Source: DATCMH01 sp036563505 | GTDB lineage: Bacteria > Pseudomonadota > Alphaproteobacteria > Rhizobiales > Beijerinckiaceae | Length of the DNA stretch: 64,000 bases | NCBI GenBank assembly: GCA_036563505.1 | Contig: DATCMH010000005.1 | Location: 62,001-126,000, forward strand | Direction: 5' to 3' | Notes under the pieces: model-generated | Seen by the model: only the letters and a program-made list of their open reading frames with translations | Database searches by the model: none | Told to the model about the DNA's origin: nothing | In this document: positions 55,586-63,208 of the stretch, one piece after another | Position numbering within the stretch: the stretch's first letter is position 1 | How the letters are laid out: each line of letters starts with the position of its first letter | Program-made: the position numbers and the translations under genes

Positions 55586-56605
55586 TCAGCTCGCGGCGCG
55601 CTTGATGAAGCGGTCGTCGAAGGTGGTAGCGAGGTCGACCTTGGCGTTCTGCATCTCCGGGTCGAGCACCTTGAGCATCTCCATCACGCTCGCCATGCCC
55701 TCCGGCGCGATGACGCCGTTGCGGGAGTAGCTTTCGAGCGAGTTCTTCACGGCGCGCAGGTACAGCGGCTTGTCGCCGAGGTGGTACTCGGGGGGCACGG
55801 CCTCGGCGACCTCCTCGGGGCTCGCGGTCTGGAGCCACTTCAGGGATTTCGCGAAGGCGTTGGTGAGGCGCTGGGTCGTCGCCGGATTCTTGTCGATGAA
55901 GTCCTTCTTCAGGTAGAGCACGGCCGCAGGATTCGAGCCGCCGAAGAGCGCCCGCGTGCCGGCTTCCGTGCGGGTGTCGACGAGCACCTGGATGTCGCCG
56001 TCGGCTTCCAGCTTGGCGATGACGGGGTCGAGGTGCGAGATGGCGTCGATCTCGCCCTTCTTCATCGCCGCGACCGCGCTCGCGCCGCCGCCGATGCCGA
56101 TGAGCGCCGCGTCGCCGGCTTTCAGCCCCGCCTTGACCATGGCGTACTGCGCCGTCAGCGCCGTGGAGGAGCCGGGCGCCGTGACGCCGATCTTGGCGCC
56201 CTTCAGGTCGGCGACGGACTTGATCTGCGCGGCCCTCTCCTTGCGCACGCCGATGACGATGGCGGGGAAGCGCCCGAGCTCGCAGACCGCGCGCACGTCC
56301 TGGCCCTTGGCCTGCATGCGGATCGTGTGCTCGTAGGCGCCCGTCACCACGTCGACCGAGCCGCCGATGAGGGCCTGGAGCGACTTCGCCCCACCGCCGA
56401 AATCGTTGATCTCGACCTCGAGCCCTTCCTCCTTGAAGTAGCCTTTGCGCTCAGCGACCGTCAGCGGCAGGTAGTAGAGGAGCGGCTTGCCGCCCACGCC
56501 CAAGGTGACCTTGCCCTTCTCCGGAGCGCCTTGCGCGCGGGCGCCGGGCGCAGTCCCGATGAGGCCGAGCGCGGCGGTGCCGGTGAGAAAGGTGCGACGG
56601 TCCAT
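55586..56605 (-). CDS. NitT/TauT-type ABC transporter substrate-binding protein
   Basis: The 339-residue exported receptor has a twin-arginine-like signal DRRTFLTGTAALGLIGTAPG. The mature domain follows the SsuA/THI5 fold: KVTLGVGGKPLLYYLPLTVAERKGYFKEEGLEVEINDFGG (around 33-72), AKIGVTAPGSSTALTAQY (around 138) and GAIAVAAMKKGEIDAISHLDP-like residues. It binds a nitrate, taurine, sulphonate or pyrimidine-type ligand; the sequence alone does not tell. It is the last gene of a three-gene ABC operon. Confidence 0.88.
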   Translation of the reverse strand: MDRRTFLTGTAALGLIGTAPGARAQGAPEKGKVTLGVGGKPLLYYLPLTVAERKGYFKEEGLEVEINDFGGGAKSLQALIGGSVDVVTGAYEHTIRMQAKGQDVRAVCELGRFPAIVIGVRKERAAQIKSVADLKGAKIGVTAPGSSTALTAQYAMVKAGLKAGDAALIGIGGGASAVAAMKKGEIDAISHLDPVIAKLEADGDIQVLVDTRTEAGTRALFGGSNPAAVLYLKKDFIDKNPATTQRLTNAFAKSLKWLQTASPEEVAEAVPPEYHLGDKPLYLRAVKNSLESYSRNGVIAPEGMASVMEMLKVLDPEMQNAKVDLATTFDDRFIKRAAS

Positions 56606-56653
56606 GGCGTTCCTCCGTTGGTGCTTGTCGTTACGTCAGGGAGAAATCCTGTC

Positions 56654-57445
56654 TCATGCTTGCCCGCTTGTCGACGGGGCGGGCCGCCAAACGAGCAGCC
56701 GGTTCTCGATGGCGGTGACGAGGGCATCGATCAGGATGACGAAGACGGCGAGGATGAACATGCCGGCGAAGACGCCGGTGACGTCGAACACGCTTTCCGC
56801 CTCGTGGATCTTGTAGCCTAAGCCCGCCGAGGAGCCGAGATACTCGCCCACCACCGCCCCGACCAGGGCAAAGCCCACCGAGGTGTGGAGCGAAGAGAAC
56901 ATCCAGGTGAGCGCCGAGGGCCAATAGACGTGGCGCAGCAGCTGGCGCTCGTTCATGCCGAGCATGCGGGCGTTCGACAGCACCGTCGGGCTCACCTCGC
57001 GCACGCCCTGGTAGACGTTGAAGAACACGATGAAGAACACGAGGGTGAAGCCGAGCGCCACCTTCGACCAGATGCCGAGGCCGAACCACAGGGCGAAGAT
57101 CGGCGCGAGCACGACGCGCGGCAGGGCGTTCGCCGCCTTGATATAGGGGTCGAAGACCGCCGCCAGAAGCTCGCGGCGGGCAAAAAGGAAGCCGAACGCG
57201 ATACCGCCGATGGCTCCCGTCGTGAAGGCGAGCACCGTCTCGAGGAGCGTGATGCCGAGATGCCGCCAGATCTCGCCGGAGGCGAATTCCTTGATGACCC
57301 GCGCGATCACGTCGAGAGGCGTCGAGAAGAAGAACTGCAGGTCCTTCGGCCGACCGAACAGCGAGGTGGTCGTCGCCACGTGCCAAGCCAGGAGGATGAG
57401 CAGGCCGACGCCGATCTGCAGCGCGAGGAGCTTGAGGCGGGTCAT
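56654..57445 (-). CDS. NitT/TauT-type ABC transporter permease
   Basis: The 263-residue inner-membrane protein has six membrane segments and the BPD_transp_1 EAA loop: EVSPTVLSNARMLGMNERQLLRHVYWPSALTW (around 150-180), where it docks with the ATPase. It overlaps the ATPase gene by 4 bp (ATGA) and forms the channel for the substrate bound by the 55586 receptor. Confidence 0.9.
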   Translation of the reverse strand: MTRLKLLALQIGVGLLILLAWHVATTTSLFGRPKDLQFFFSTPLDVIARVIKEFASGEIWRHLGITLLETVLAFTTGAIGGIAFGFLFARRELLAAVFDPYIKAANALPRVVLAPIFALWFGLGIWSKVALGFTLVFFIVFFNVYQGVREVSPTVLSNARMLGMNERQLLRHVYWPSALTWMFSSLHTSVGFALVGAVVGEYLGSSAGLGYKIHEAESVFDVTGVFAGMFILAVFVILIDALVTAIENRLLVWRPAPSTSGQA

Positions 57446-58248
57446 GGTGCGCTGTCCCCCATCCCATAGGCCTTCTGCACCTCCACCCGCAGGCTCGCCC
57501 AGATCTCCTTCTGGATCCGGTGAAAGGCCGGCTCGAGGCGGATCTCGGCGATGTCGCGGGGGCGGGGCAGGTCAACGGGAAAGTCGCCCACGATCCCGGC
57601 CGCGGGGCCGGCCGACATCACCACGACGCGGTCGGACAGCGCGATGGCCTCCTCGAGATCGTGGGTGACGAAGAGCACGGCCTTGCGGTCCGCGGCCCAC
57701 AGATCGAGGAGGAGGTTGCCCATGATCTGGCGCGTCTGGGCATCGAGGGGCCCGAAGGGCTCGTCCATGAGCAGGATCTCGGGATCCCGGATCAGCATCT
57801 GGGCCAGTGCCACGCGCTTTCGCTGCCCGCCCGAGAGCATGTGAGGGTAGCGGTCCGTGAAGGCTTTCAGGCCGACCCGGGCGAGCCAGTCGCGGGCGCG
57901 CCTCTCGGCCTCGGCCCGGGGAACGCCCTTCGGCTCGAGCGCCACGGCGACGTTGTCGAGGGCCGTCTTCCACGGCATCAGGGCCTCGGCCTGGAAGAGG
58001 TAACCGGCGCGGGCGTTGAGACCTTTCAGCGGCGCGCCGAAGATCGAGACATCCCCGTCCGCCGGCTTGAGCAGGCCCGCCGCCGCGTTGAGCAGGGTCG
58101 ACTTCCCGCAGCCCGTCGGCCCGACGATGGCGACGAACTCGCCGGGCTTCACCGCGAGGTCGATGCCCTGGACGGCGACGTAGCGGCCGCCCTTCACGCC
58201 GAAGGCGATGCACAGGCGCGCGAGCGAGACGGCGGCGCTCGAACTCAT
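57442..58248 (-). CDS. NitT/TauT-type ABC transporter ATP-binding protein
   Basis: The 268-residue ATPase has Walker A GPTGCGKST (around 41-49), the signature LSGGQRKRVALAQ (around 140), Walker B EILLMDEPFGPLDAQTR (around 158) and the switch His in FVTHDLEEAIAL (around 197). It is the first gene of the operon, with start ATG 58248 and a weak GGGGGAG site; a longer frame to 58371 is unlikely. Energises the import of the ligand recognised by the partner receptor. Confidence 0.92.
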   Translation of the reverse strand: MSSSAAVSLARLCIAFGVKGGRYVAVQGIDLAVKPGEFVAIVGPTGCGKSTLLNAAAGLLKPADGDVSIFGAPLKGLNARAGYLFQAEALMPWKTALDNVAVALEPKGVPRAEAERRARDWLARVGLKAFTDRYPHMLSGGQRKRVALAQMLIRDPEILLMDEPFGPLDAQTRQIMGNLLLDLWAADRKAVLFVTHDLEEAIALSDRVVVMSAGPAAGIVGDFPVDLPRPRDIAEIRLEPAFHRIQKEIWASLRVEVQKAYGMGDSAP

Positions 58249-58413
58249 CGACGTGGCGGCTCCCCCGGAACGACTGCGCCTTGACCGGCGCTTGAGGCGG
58301 CACCGTAAAGCCTCGCCGCGGCATGGCAAGCCACTGACGCTAAGCCACTCACGGTGGAACCGGCCCTCCACCCCGCCCGTTCACGGGATCACGCCACCGA
58401 CGAGGAGACGGCC

Positions 58414-58560
58414 ATGAGCAGGGGCAAGATGAAGGGCGACAACTCCGCCGACAGCAAGAAGCCGAACGCCCGCGGAAGCGGCGGCACGACGAAGAAGAGC
58501 CAGGACGCCGGCCATCAGGACAACAACAAGGCAGCCAACACGAAGTCGAACACCCAGTAA
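58414..58560 (+). CDS. Small hydrophilic protein, 48 residues, extreme composition
   Basis: The 48-residue protein starts MSRGKMKGDNSADSKKPNAR and ends NNKAANTKSNTQ. It uses only 12 amino-acid types and contains no Leu, Ile, Val, Phe, Tyr, Trp, Cys or Glu, so it cannot form a hydrophobic core and should be wholly disordered. It is rich in Lys, Asn, Ser, Gly and Ala. A GAGGAG ribosome site lies 7 bp before the ATG, supporting real translation. It stands alone before the D2 repeat. No family recognised; possible nucleic-acid-binding or stress role is inference. Confidence 0.6.
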   Translation: MSRGKMKGDNSADSKKPNARGSGGTTKKSQDAGHQDNNKAANTKSNTQ

Positions 58561-58600
58561 GAGTCTGCAAACGCGGAGCGCCTACCGGCGCATCACCGTT

Positions 58601-58732
58601 GTGCTGGATCCCCTTCCCCTCCGGCGGACAAGCCGCCTCCGGCCGGGGATGACAACAGAGGCGCTCTGAGCGTTTCCCCACTGTCATCCCCGGCCGGAGC
58701 GCGAAAGCGCGGAGGGGAAGGGGATCCAGCAC
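58601..58732. repeat. Large palindromic repeat D, copy 2
   Basis: Perfect outer arms GTGCTGGATCCCCTTCCCCT and AGGGGAAGGGGATCCAGCAC, inner arms CGGCCGGGGATGACA and TGTCATCCCCGGCCG, with side hairpins GGCGG...CCGCC on the left and GCGCG...CGCG on the right. Opposite in orientation to copy 1 (7951-8069). The sequence to the right, CTCGTCGCG...GCGACGCCGC, also recurs after copy 1. No gene is visible in 58561-58763. Confidence 0.88.
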
Positions 58733-58763
58733 AGCTCTCGTCGCGCAGCGACGCCGCTTATCG

Positions 58764-59735
58764 TCAACGCGCGGCCCGCGCCATCCGTGGTGGCTCTGGA
58801 TGATGACGGCTCCAGGCGCGGCGCAGTTGGCGCGGCGAGGCGAAGCCGGCGCGCTCGGCGACGCGCTCCATGTCGAGGCGGGTCTGGTTCAGGAGTTCGC
58901 GGGCGAGCGCCACGCGCAGGCCGTTGACGTAATCCGGGATGCTCATGCCCGCGTGCTCGTTGAAGAGCCGCGAGAGGTGACGCGGGCTGGCGCCGGCGGA
59001 GGCCGCCAGCATCTCGAGCGTCCAGGCCTTTGCGGGGTCGGCGGCGATCAGGTCCTGGACCCGGTGCACCGCCGGGTGAAGGTGGTTGCGCCCGACGAGG
59101 AAGGGCGAGAGCTGCGGGTCGGAGCCGGCGCGGCGAAGATACACGACGAGCGCGCGGGCGACCGCCGCCGCCGCGGCCGGCCCGGCGAGCCCCTGGACGA
59201 GGTGGAGCATCAGGTCGATGCCGGCGGTGACGCCCGCGCTGGTGAGGCGCTCGCCGTCCTCGACGAAGAGCCGGTCCTCCAGGACCCGGGCGCGGGGCGC
59301 GGCCGTCGCGAGCTCGGCGCAGAGGCCGAAATGCGTGGTGCAGGCATGGCCGTCGAGGAGCCCGGCGCGGGCGGCGAGCATGGCGCCCGAGCAGATCGTG
59401 ACGAGACGGATGCCGGGCCGGATCGCGCCTTCGAGCCAGGCAACGATCGCGGCCTCGGCCGCCTCGTCCGCCGGATCGCCCTCCCCGGGCGGGTCCGCGC
59501 TGCCCGACACCACGACGAGGGCGCCCTCGGGCAGGTTCTCGGGCAACGGCGCGATCGCGGCGAGGGTGAGCCCGATCGAGCTCGCGAGCGAGCCCCAGGG
59601 ACCGACGAAGGCGACCTCGAAGGTGATCCGGTCCTGCACCTGGTTCGCCTTGCGCAGCACCTCGACAGGGCCGGCCACGTCGAGGAGCAGGGTGCGCGGC
59701 GGCAGGACGACGAAGACCGGGACCGTCTCGCGCAT
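58764..59735 (-). CDS. GlxA family transcriptional regulator (DJ-1/PfpI domain plus AraC HTH)
   Basis: The 323-residue regulator has an N-terminal amidotransferase-like domain (about 5-185): VFVVLPPRTLLLDVAGPVEVL, VTICSGAMLAARAGLLDGH with the Cys-containing nucleophile-elbow-like turn, and TSAGVTAGIDLMLHLV. The C-terminal AraC HTH pair (about 220-315) has WTLEMLAASAGASPRHLSRLFNEHAGMS and MERVAERAGFASPRQLRRAW. It overlaps the cysteine-hydrolase gene by one base (TGATG), so they are one operon. It likely senses a small metabolite handled by that enzyme. Confidence 0.88.
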   Translation of the reverse strand: MRETVPVFVVLPPRTLLLDVAGPVEVLRKANQVQDRITFEVAFVGPWGSLASSIGLTLAAIAPLPENLPEGALVVVSGSADPPGEGDPADEAAEAAIVAWLEGAIRPGIRLVTICSGAMLAARAGLLDGHACTTHFGLCAELATAAPRARVLEDRLFVEDGERLTSAGVTAGIDLMLHLVQGLAGPAAAAAVARALVVYLRRAGSDPQLSPFLVGRNHLHPAVHRVQDLIAADPAKAWTLEMLAASAGASPRHLSRLFNEHAGMSIPDYVNGLRVALARELLNQTRLDMERVAERAGFASPRQLRRAWSRHHPEPPRMARAAR

Positions 59736-60301
59736 CACGCCGCCTGCCGCTGCGGCGCGGGATCGAGCGCTTCCACCACCGTCGCGATCCGGGCGAAGCG
59801 GTTGGCCAACACCAGTTCCGTGCGGGCCCTGATCTCGTCGGCAGCCCAGCGCCGGCCCGCGGCGTCCGTCATGGCGAAGGTGAGCGTCGCCTCCGTCACG
59901 TAATCCACGGCGTAGCCGAGGTCGGAGGCATGACGCGTCGTCGTCTCGCAGCACTGCTCCGTGCGGATGCCGGCCACGATCACCCGGCGGATGCCGTTCT
60001 CGACGAGCCAGACGTCGAGCCCGCTGCCGACGAGGGCGCTGTGGCGGCGCTTATGGAACACGGCGTCGGGCGCGACTTGGTAGGGCTCGAGCGGGCGCAC
60101 ATGCCCCTCGGCGAGGGCGAAGGGCCCAGTCTCCTCGACGTGGAACACCTGCGCGACCTTGTAGCCCCGGGCCCGGGCGCCGTCGGTCAGCGCCTGAAGA
60201 TGCGCGAGGAAGGCCGGAACGTCCTGCATGTCCCAGTAAGGACGGTGGCGGAACGACTCCTGGACATCGATGACGATGAGGGCGGTGTCGGTGGCGGACA
60301 T
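59735..60301 (-). CDS. Cysteine hydrolase, isochorismatase/nicotinamidase family
   Basis: The 188-residue hydrolase has the catalytic triad: Asp in ALIVIDVQESF (around 12), Lys in VFHKRRHSALVG (around 88) and Cys in AGIRTEQCCETT (around 121). It hydrolyses amides or enol ethers such as nicotinamide, isochorismate or ureidoacrylate; the exact substrate is unknown. The ATG at 60301 is preferred over an upstream TTG at 60319. It is the first gene of an operon with the GlxA-type regulator. Confidence 0.88.
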   Translation of the reverse strand: MSATDTALIVIDVQESFRHRPYWDMQDVPAFLAHLQALTDGARARGYKVAQVFHVEETGPFALAEGHVRPLEPYQVAPDAVFHKRRHSALVGSGLDVWLVENGIRRVIVAGIRTEQCCETTTRHASDLGYAVDYVTEATLTFAMTDAAGRRWAADEIRARTELVLANRFARIATVVEALDPAPQRQAA

Positions 60302-60489
60302 GGAGCGAGACCTCGTCAAGCGGTTGCGATGACGAGAGATCTACGGTCCGTCAAGCCGGCACCGAAAGGCCTGGGTCGGACGAAGATGGGACGGAAAAGG
60401 ACATGGCTCGCGAGGAGCTGCTGCGTGGCGGGCACAGGACGCGGCCCCGGCCGCGAGGTGCGGCGTGCTTCGGGAAGATGGCGATCGGC

Positions 60490-60640
60490 TGGCGCCGAGC
60501 GCTGCTGCGTAGCGCCCCCTCTCCCGACCCCGCTTCGCGGGGCCACCCTCTCCCGCAGAGGGGAGAGGGTTCTGCTCCCTACCTTCTCCCCTCTGCGGGA
60601 GAGGGTGCCCTCGCGACGTGAGGGCGGATGAGGGGTGCTG
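60490..60640 (-). repeat. Interspersed repeat B, short form, copy 6
   Basis: CGCCGAGCGCTGCTGCGTAG, CCCCTCTCCCGACCCCGCTT, GGCCACCCTCTCCCGCAGAG and GAGGGCGGATGAGGGGTGC. Its reverse complement matches B copy 1 at 3809-3960 almost throughout. Confidence 0.8.
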
Positions 60641-60674
60641 GGCAGAGGCCTGAGTAGATCAGAACGTCATCAAT

Positions 60675-60759
60675 GTCGTTCGCGGGCTCCACCCGCGAAC
60701 CTCGGCGTGAAGGCCCGAGTGCAAGCAACCGAGATGGCCGGGTCAAGCCCGGCCATGAC
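60675..60759 (-). repeat. Interspersed repeat A, copy 5 (inverted)
   Basis: GTCGTTCGCGGGCTCCACCC to GGTCAAGCCCGGCCATGAC, adjoining B copy 6 in the same polarity as the other A-B sites. Nothing else is visible in 60302-60795. Confidence 0.85.
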
Positions 60760-60795
60760 ACAGGCGAGGCGGAGACGCTTCCGCCTCCAGCCGCC

Positions 60796-61815
60796 TCAGT
60801 TCCGGCTCTTGTCGACGAGCGCCTTGGCCTTGATCCAGGGCATCATGTCGCGAAGGCGGGCGCCGACTTCCTCGATCGGGTGCTGGGCGAGCTTGGCGCG
60901 GGTGGCCTTGAAGGAGGTCTGGTTGACCCGGTTCTCCAGCATCCAGTCGCGGGTGAACTTGCCGGTCTGGATGTCGTCGAGCACCCGCTTCATCTCGGCC
61001 TTGGTCTCAGCCGTGACGATGCGCGGGCCCGTCACGTACTCGCCGTACTCGGCGGTGTTCGAGATGGAGTAGTTCATGTTGGCGATGCCGCCCTCGTAGA
61101 TGAGATCGACGATGAGCTTCACCTCATGGAGGCACTCGAAATAGGCCATCTCGGGGGCGTAGCCCGCCTCGACGAGGGTCTCGAAGCCCGCCTTGATGAG
61201 CTCGACGAGACCGCCGCAGAGCACCGCCTGCTCGCCGAACAGGTCGGTCTCGCACTCCTCCTTGAACGAGGTCTCGATGACGCCGGCCCGGCCGCCGCCG
61301 ATCGCCGAGGCATAAGACAGGCCGAGGTCGTGGGCGTTGCCCGAGGCGTCCTGCGCGATGGCGACGAGGCAGGGCACGCCGCCGCCGCGCGCGTATTCGG
61401 AGCGCACCGTGTGACCGGGGCCCTTCGGCGCCACCATGAGCACGTCGAGGTCGGCCCGCGGCTCGATGAGGTTGAAATGGACGTTGAGGCCGTGGGCGAA
61501 CATCAGGGCGGCGCCCTGCTTCATGTTCGGCGCGAGGTGCTCGCGGTAGATGTCGGCCTGGAGCTCGTCAGGGGTGAGCATCATCACGACGTCGGCCCAG
61601 CGGGCGGCGTCGGCCACCTCCATGACCTTCAGCCCCTCCTTCTCCGCCTTGGCAGCCGAGGCAGAGCCTTTGCGCAGGCCGATCGCGACGTTCTTGACGC
61701 CCGAATCGCGCATGTTGAGGGCATGCGCATGGCCCTGGCTGCCGTATCCGATGACGGCAACAGCCTTGTCCTTGATCAGGTTGATGTCGGCGTCGCGGTC
61801 GTAATAAACGCGCAT
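60796..61815 (-). CDS. ilvC: Ketol-acid reductoisomerase (class I)
   Basis: The 339-residue cytosolic enzyme catalyses the second step of valine/isoleucine synthesis, rearranging and reducing acetohydroxy acids with NADPH and Mg2+. It shows the Rossmann motif AVIGYGSQGHAHALNMRDSG (around 20-39) with LRKGSASAAKAEKEG, HGLNVHFNLIEPR (around 108), the metal ligands in DLFGEQAVLCGGLVELI (around 190) and ECLHEVKLIVDLIYEGG (around 225-241). Length fits the short class I form. No attenuator was found upstream; TetR lies 12 bp upstream on the same strand. Confidence 0.97.
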   Translation of the reverse strand: MRVYYDRDADINLIKDKAVAVIGYGSQGHAHALNMRDSGVKNVAIGLRKGSASAAKAEKEGLKVMEVADAARWADVVMMLTPDELQADIYREHLAPNMKQGAALMFAHGLNVHFNLIEPRADLDVLMVAPKGPGHTVRSEYARGGGVPCLVAIAQDASGNAHDLGLSYASAIGGGRAGVIETSFKEECETDLFGEQAVLCGGLVELIKAGFETLVEAGYAPEMAYFECLHEVKLIVDLIYEGGIANMNYSISNTAEYGEYVTGPRIVTAETKAEMKRVLDDIQTGKFTRDWMLENRVNQTSFKATRAKLAQHPIEEVGARLRDMMPWIKAKALVDKSRN

Positions 61816-61827
61816 GGTTCGCTCCTT

Positions 61828-62457
61828 CTAAGATGACGCGCTGGAAAGGGACGGCGCGGCGGTCTCGTCCGTGCCGTAGAGGGTGAGGAACTGGTCAGTG
61901 GCCCGCGCGGCGTCGCGCTCGATCTCACCGGCTGCGATCGCCTGTCGGTCGCCCAGCAGGAGCCGAACCTGCACGTCGCGCCCGACGAGGCCGATGAAGG
62001 TACGGAACGCCGTTTCGGTGTCGTCGAAGGCGAGGATGCCCGCCTCGCGGCCAGCCTCCAGCAGGGGTTTCAGGCGCTCGCCGATGGCAAGCCGCCCGTT
62101 GGCAAGGACGATGGTGCCGAGGTTGCTCTCCTGCGACGCGGCGTGGCTGATCGCGATGCGGTTCAAGGCGACGGAGGTCGGACTCGCGATGACGCCGAGC
62201 CAGTTCGCGGCGAAGCGCGCGAGGCTCTCGCGCAAGGCGCCCGCATCAAGGTGCTGCCGGTCGAAGTTGCCGGCCCGCACCTTGGAGGCCTGCCAGCGCA
62301 CCGTCGCCGTCAGCAAGCCGTCCCGGTCGCCGAACCACTTGTAGAGGGTTTCCTTGGAGCAGCTCGCGGCGCGCGCGACGGCGCTCATGGTCAGGGCATC
62401 GCCTTCCACCATCAGCGCGAGCACGGCGTCGAGAACGGCCTGCTGCCGCTCTGTCAT
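61828..62457 (-). CDS. TetR family transcriptional regulator
   Basis: The protein is about 209 residues, with the N-terminal HTH ALTMSAVARAASCSKETLYKWFGDRDGLL (around 19-47) and a helical ligand-binding domain behind it. Start choice: MTERQQAVL at 62457 is preferred because a GTG at 62490 would abut the operator palindrome with no ribosome site. It is divergent from the DUF924 gene and upstream of ilvC by 12 bp. Ligand unknown. Confidence 0.85.
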   Translation of the reverse strand: MTERQQAVLDAVLALMVEGDALTMSAVARAASCSKETLYKWFGDRDGLLTATVRWQASKVRAGNFDRQHLDAGALRESLARFAANWLGVIASPTSVALNRIAISHAASQESNLGTIVLANGRLAIGERLKPLLEAGREAGILAFDDTETAFRTFIGLVGRDVQVRLLLGDRQAIAAGEIERDAARATDQFLTLYGTDETAAPSLSSASS

Positions 62458-62491
62458 GTGCTCGCCGTCCTGCTGTTCCACTTCGCTCACT

Positions 62492-62518
62492 GACCGTACC
62501 GTACGTTACGGTTCGGTC
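62492..62518. promoter_or_regulatory. TetR operator palindrome
   Basis: Arms GACCG.ACCGTA and TTACGGT.CGGTC form an imperfect 27-bp inverted repeat centred near 62505, with only one mismatch pair outside the core. It lies between the divergent TetR and DUF924 genes, the usual site for TetR autoregulation. Confidence 0.65.
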
Positions 62519-62619
62519 GATAGATGAAGCTGCGCGGCTTTGCAAGAGCGTCGCGGCAGGCGATGGTGCCAACGCTGATCCCGCTGAGGCTGTGGGCCGG
62601 ATCGCGCAGGAGACGTCCG

Positions 62620-63186
62620 ATGGCCTCCGTTGAGAAACCCGTCCTCGCCACCCCGGACGAGGTGATCTCCTTCTGGCGCGAGGCCGGGCCCGACCGCTGG
62701 TTCGCGCAGGACCACGCCTTCGACCACGCCTGCCGCGCTCGCTTCCTCGGGACGTATGAGGCGGCCGCGCGGGGCGACCTCAACGAGTGGGAGCTCTCGC
62801 CCGAAGGTGCGCTCGCCGTCGTGCTGCTGCTCGACCAGTTCCCGCGCAACATGTTCCGCGGCACGCGCCGCGCCTTCGCGACGGACCCCGCGGCGCTCGA
62901 TACCGCCGATCGCGCCGTCACCAAGGGCTTCGACGCGGCGATCGACCCGCCGCTGCGGCGCTTCTTCTACATGCCCTTCATGCATGCCGAGGACCTTGGG
63001 GCCCAAGACCGCTGCGTCAGGCTCGCCCGGGAGGCCGGCCAGGAGGAGACCCTGCGCTACGCGGAACTCCACCGCGATCTCATCGCCCGCTTCGGCCGCT
63101 TCCCCCACCGCAACGCGGTGCTCGGCCGCGCGTCGACGCCGGAGGAGGAGGCTTACCTTGCGGAGGAAGGCGCGTTTCGGGGTTAG
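62620..63186 (+). CDS. DUF924 family protein
   Basis: The 188-residue helical protein matches the DUF924 family: VISFWREAGPDRWFAQDHAFDHACRARFLGTYEAAARG (around 14-50), ALAVVLLLDQFPRNMFRGTRRAFATDPAAL (around 62-91) and RRFFYMPFMHAEDL (around 110-123) are conserved. The family has a tetratricopeptide-like helical fold and no known biochemical role. The ATG at 62620 has a CAGGAGA site. It is divergent from TetR with the operator palindrome between them, so TetR may control it. Confidence 0.88.
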   Translation: MASVEKPVLATPDEVISFWREAGPDRWFAQDHAFDHACRARFLGTYEAAARGDLNEWELSPEGALAVVLLLDQFPRNMFRGTRRAFATDPAALDTADRAVTKGFDAAIDPPLRRFFYMPFMHAEDLGAQDRCVRLAREAGQEETLRYAELHRDLIARFGRFPHRNAVLGRASTPEEEAYLAEEGAFRG

Positions 63187-63208
63187 CCGGACGGAGAGAG
63201 GCCGGAAC

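Noticed and set aside
61828..62457. TetR as a regulator of ilvC
   Set aside because: They share strand and closeness, but no operator lies before ilvC; the palindrome is on the other side of TetR.
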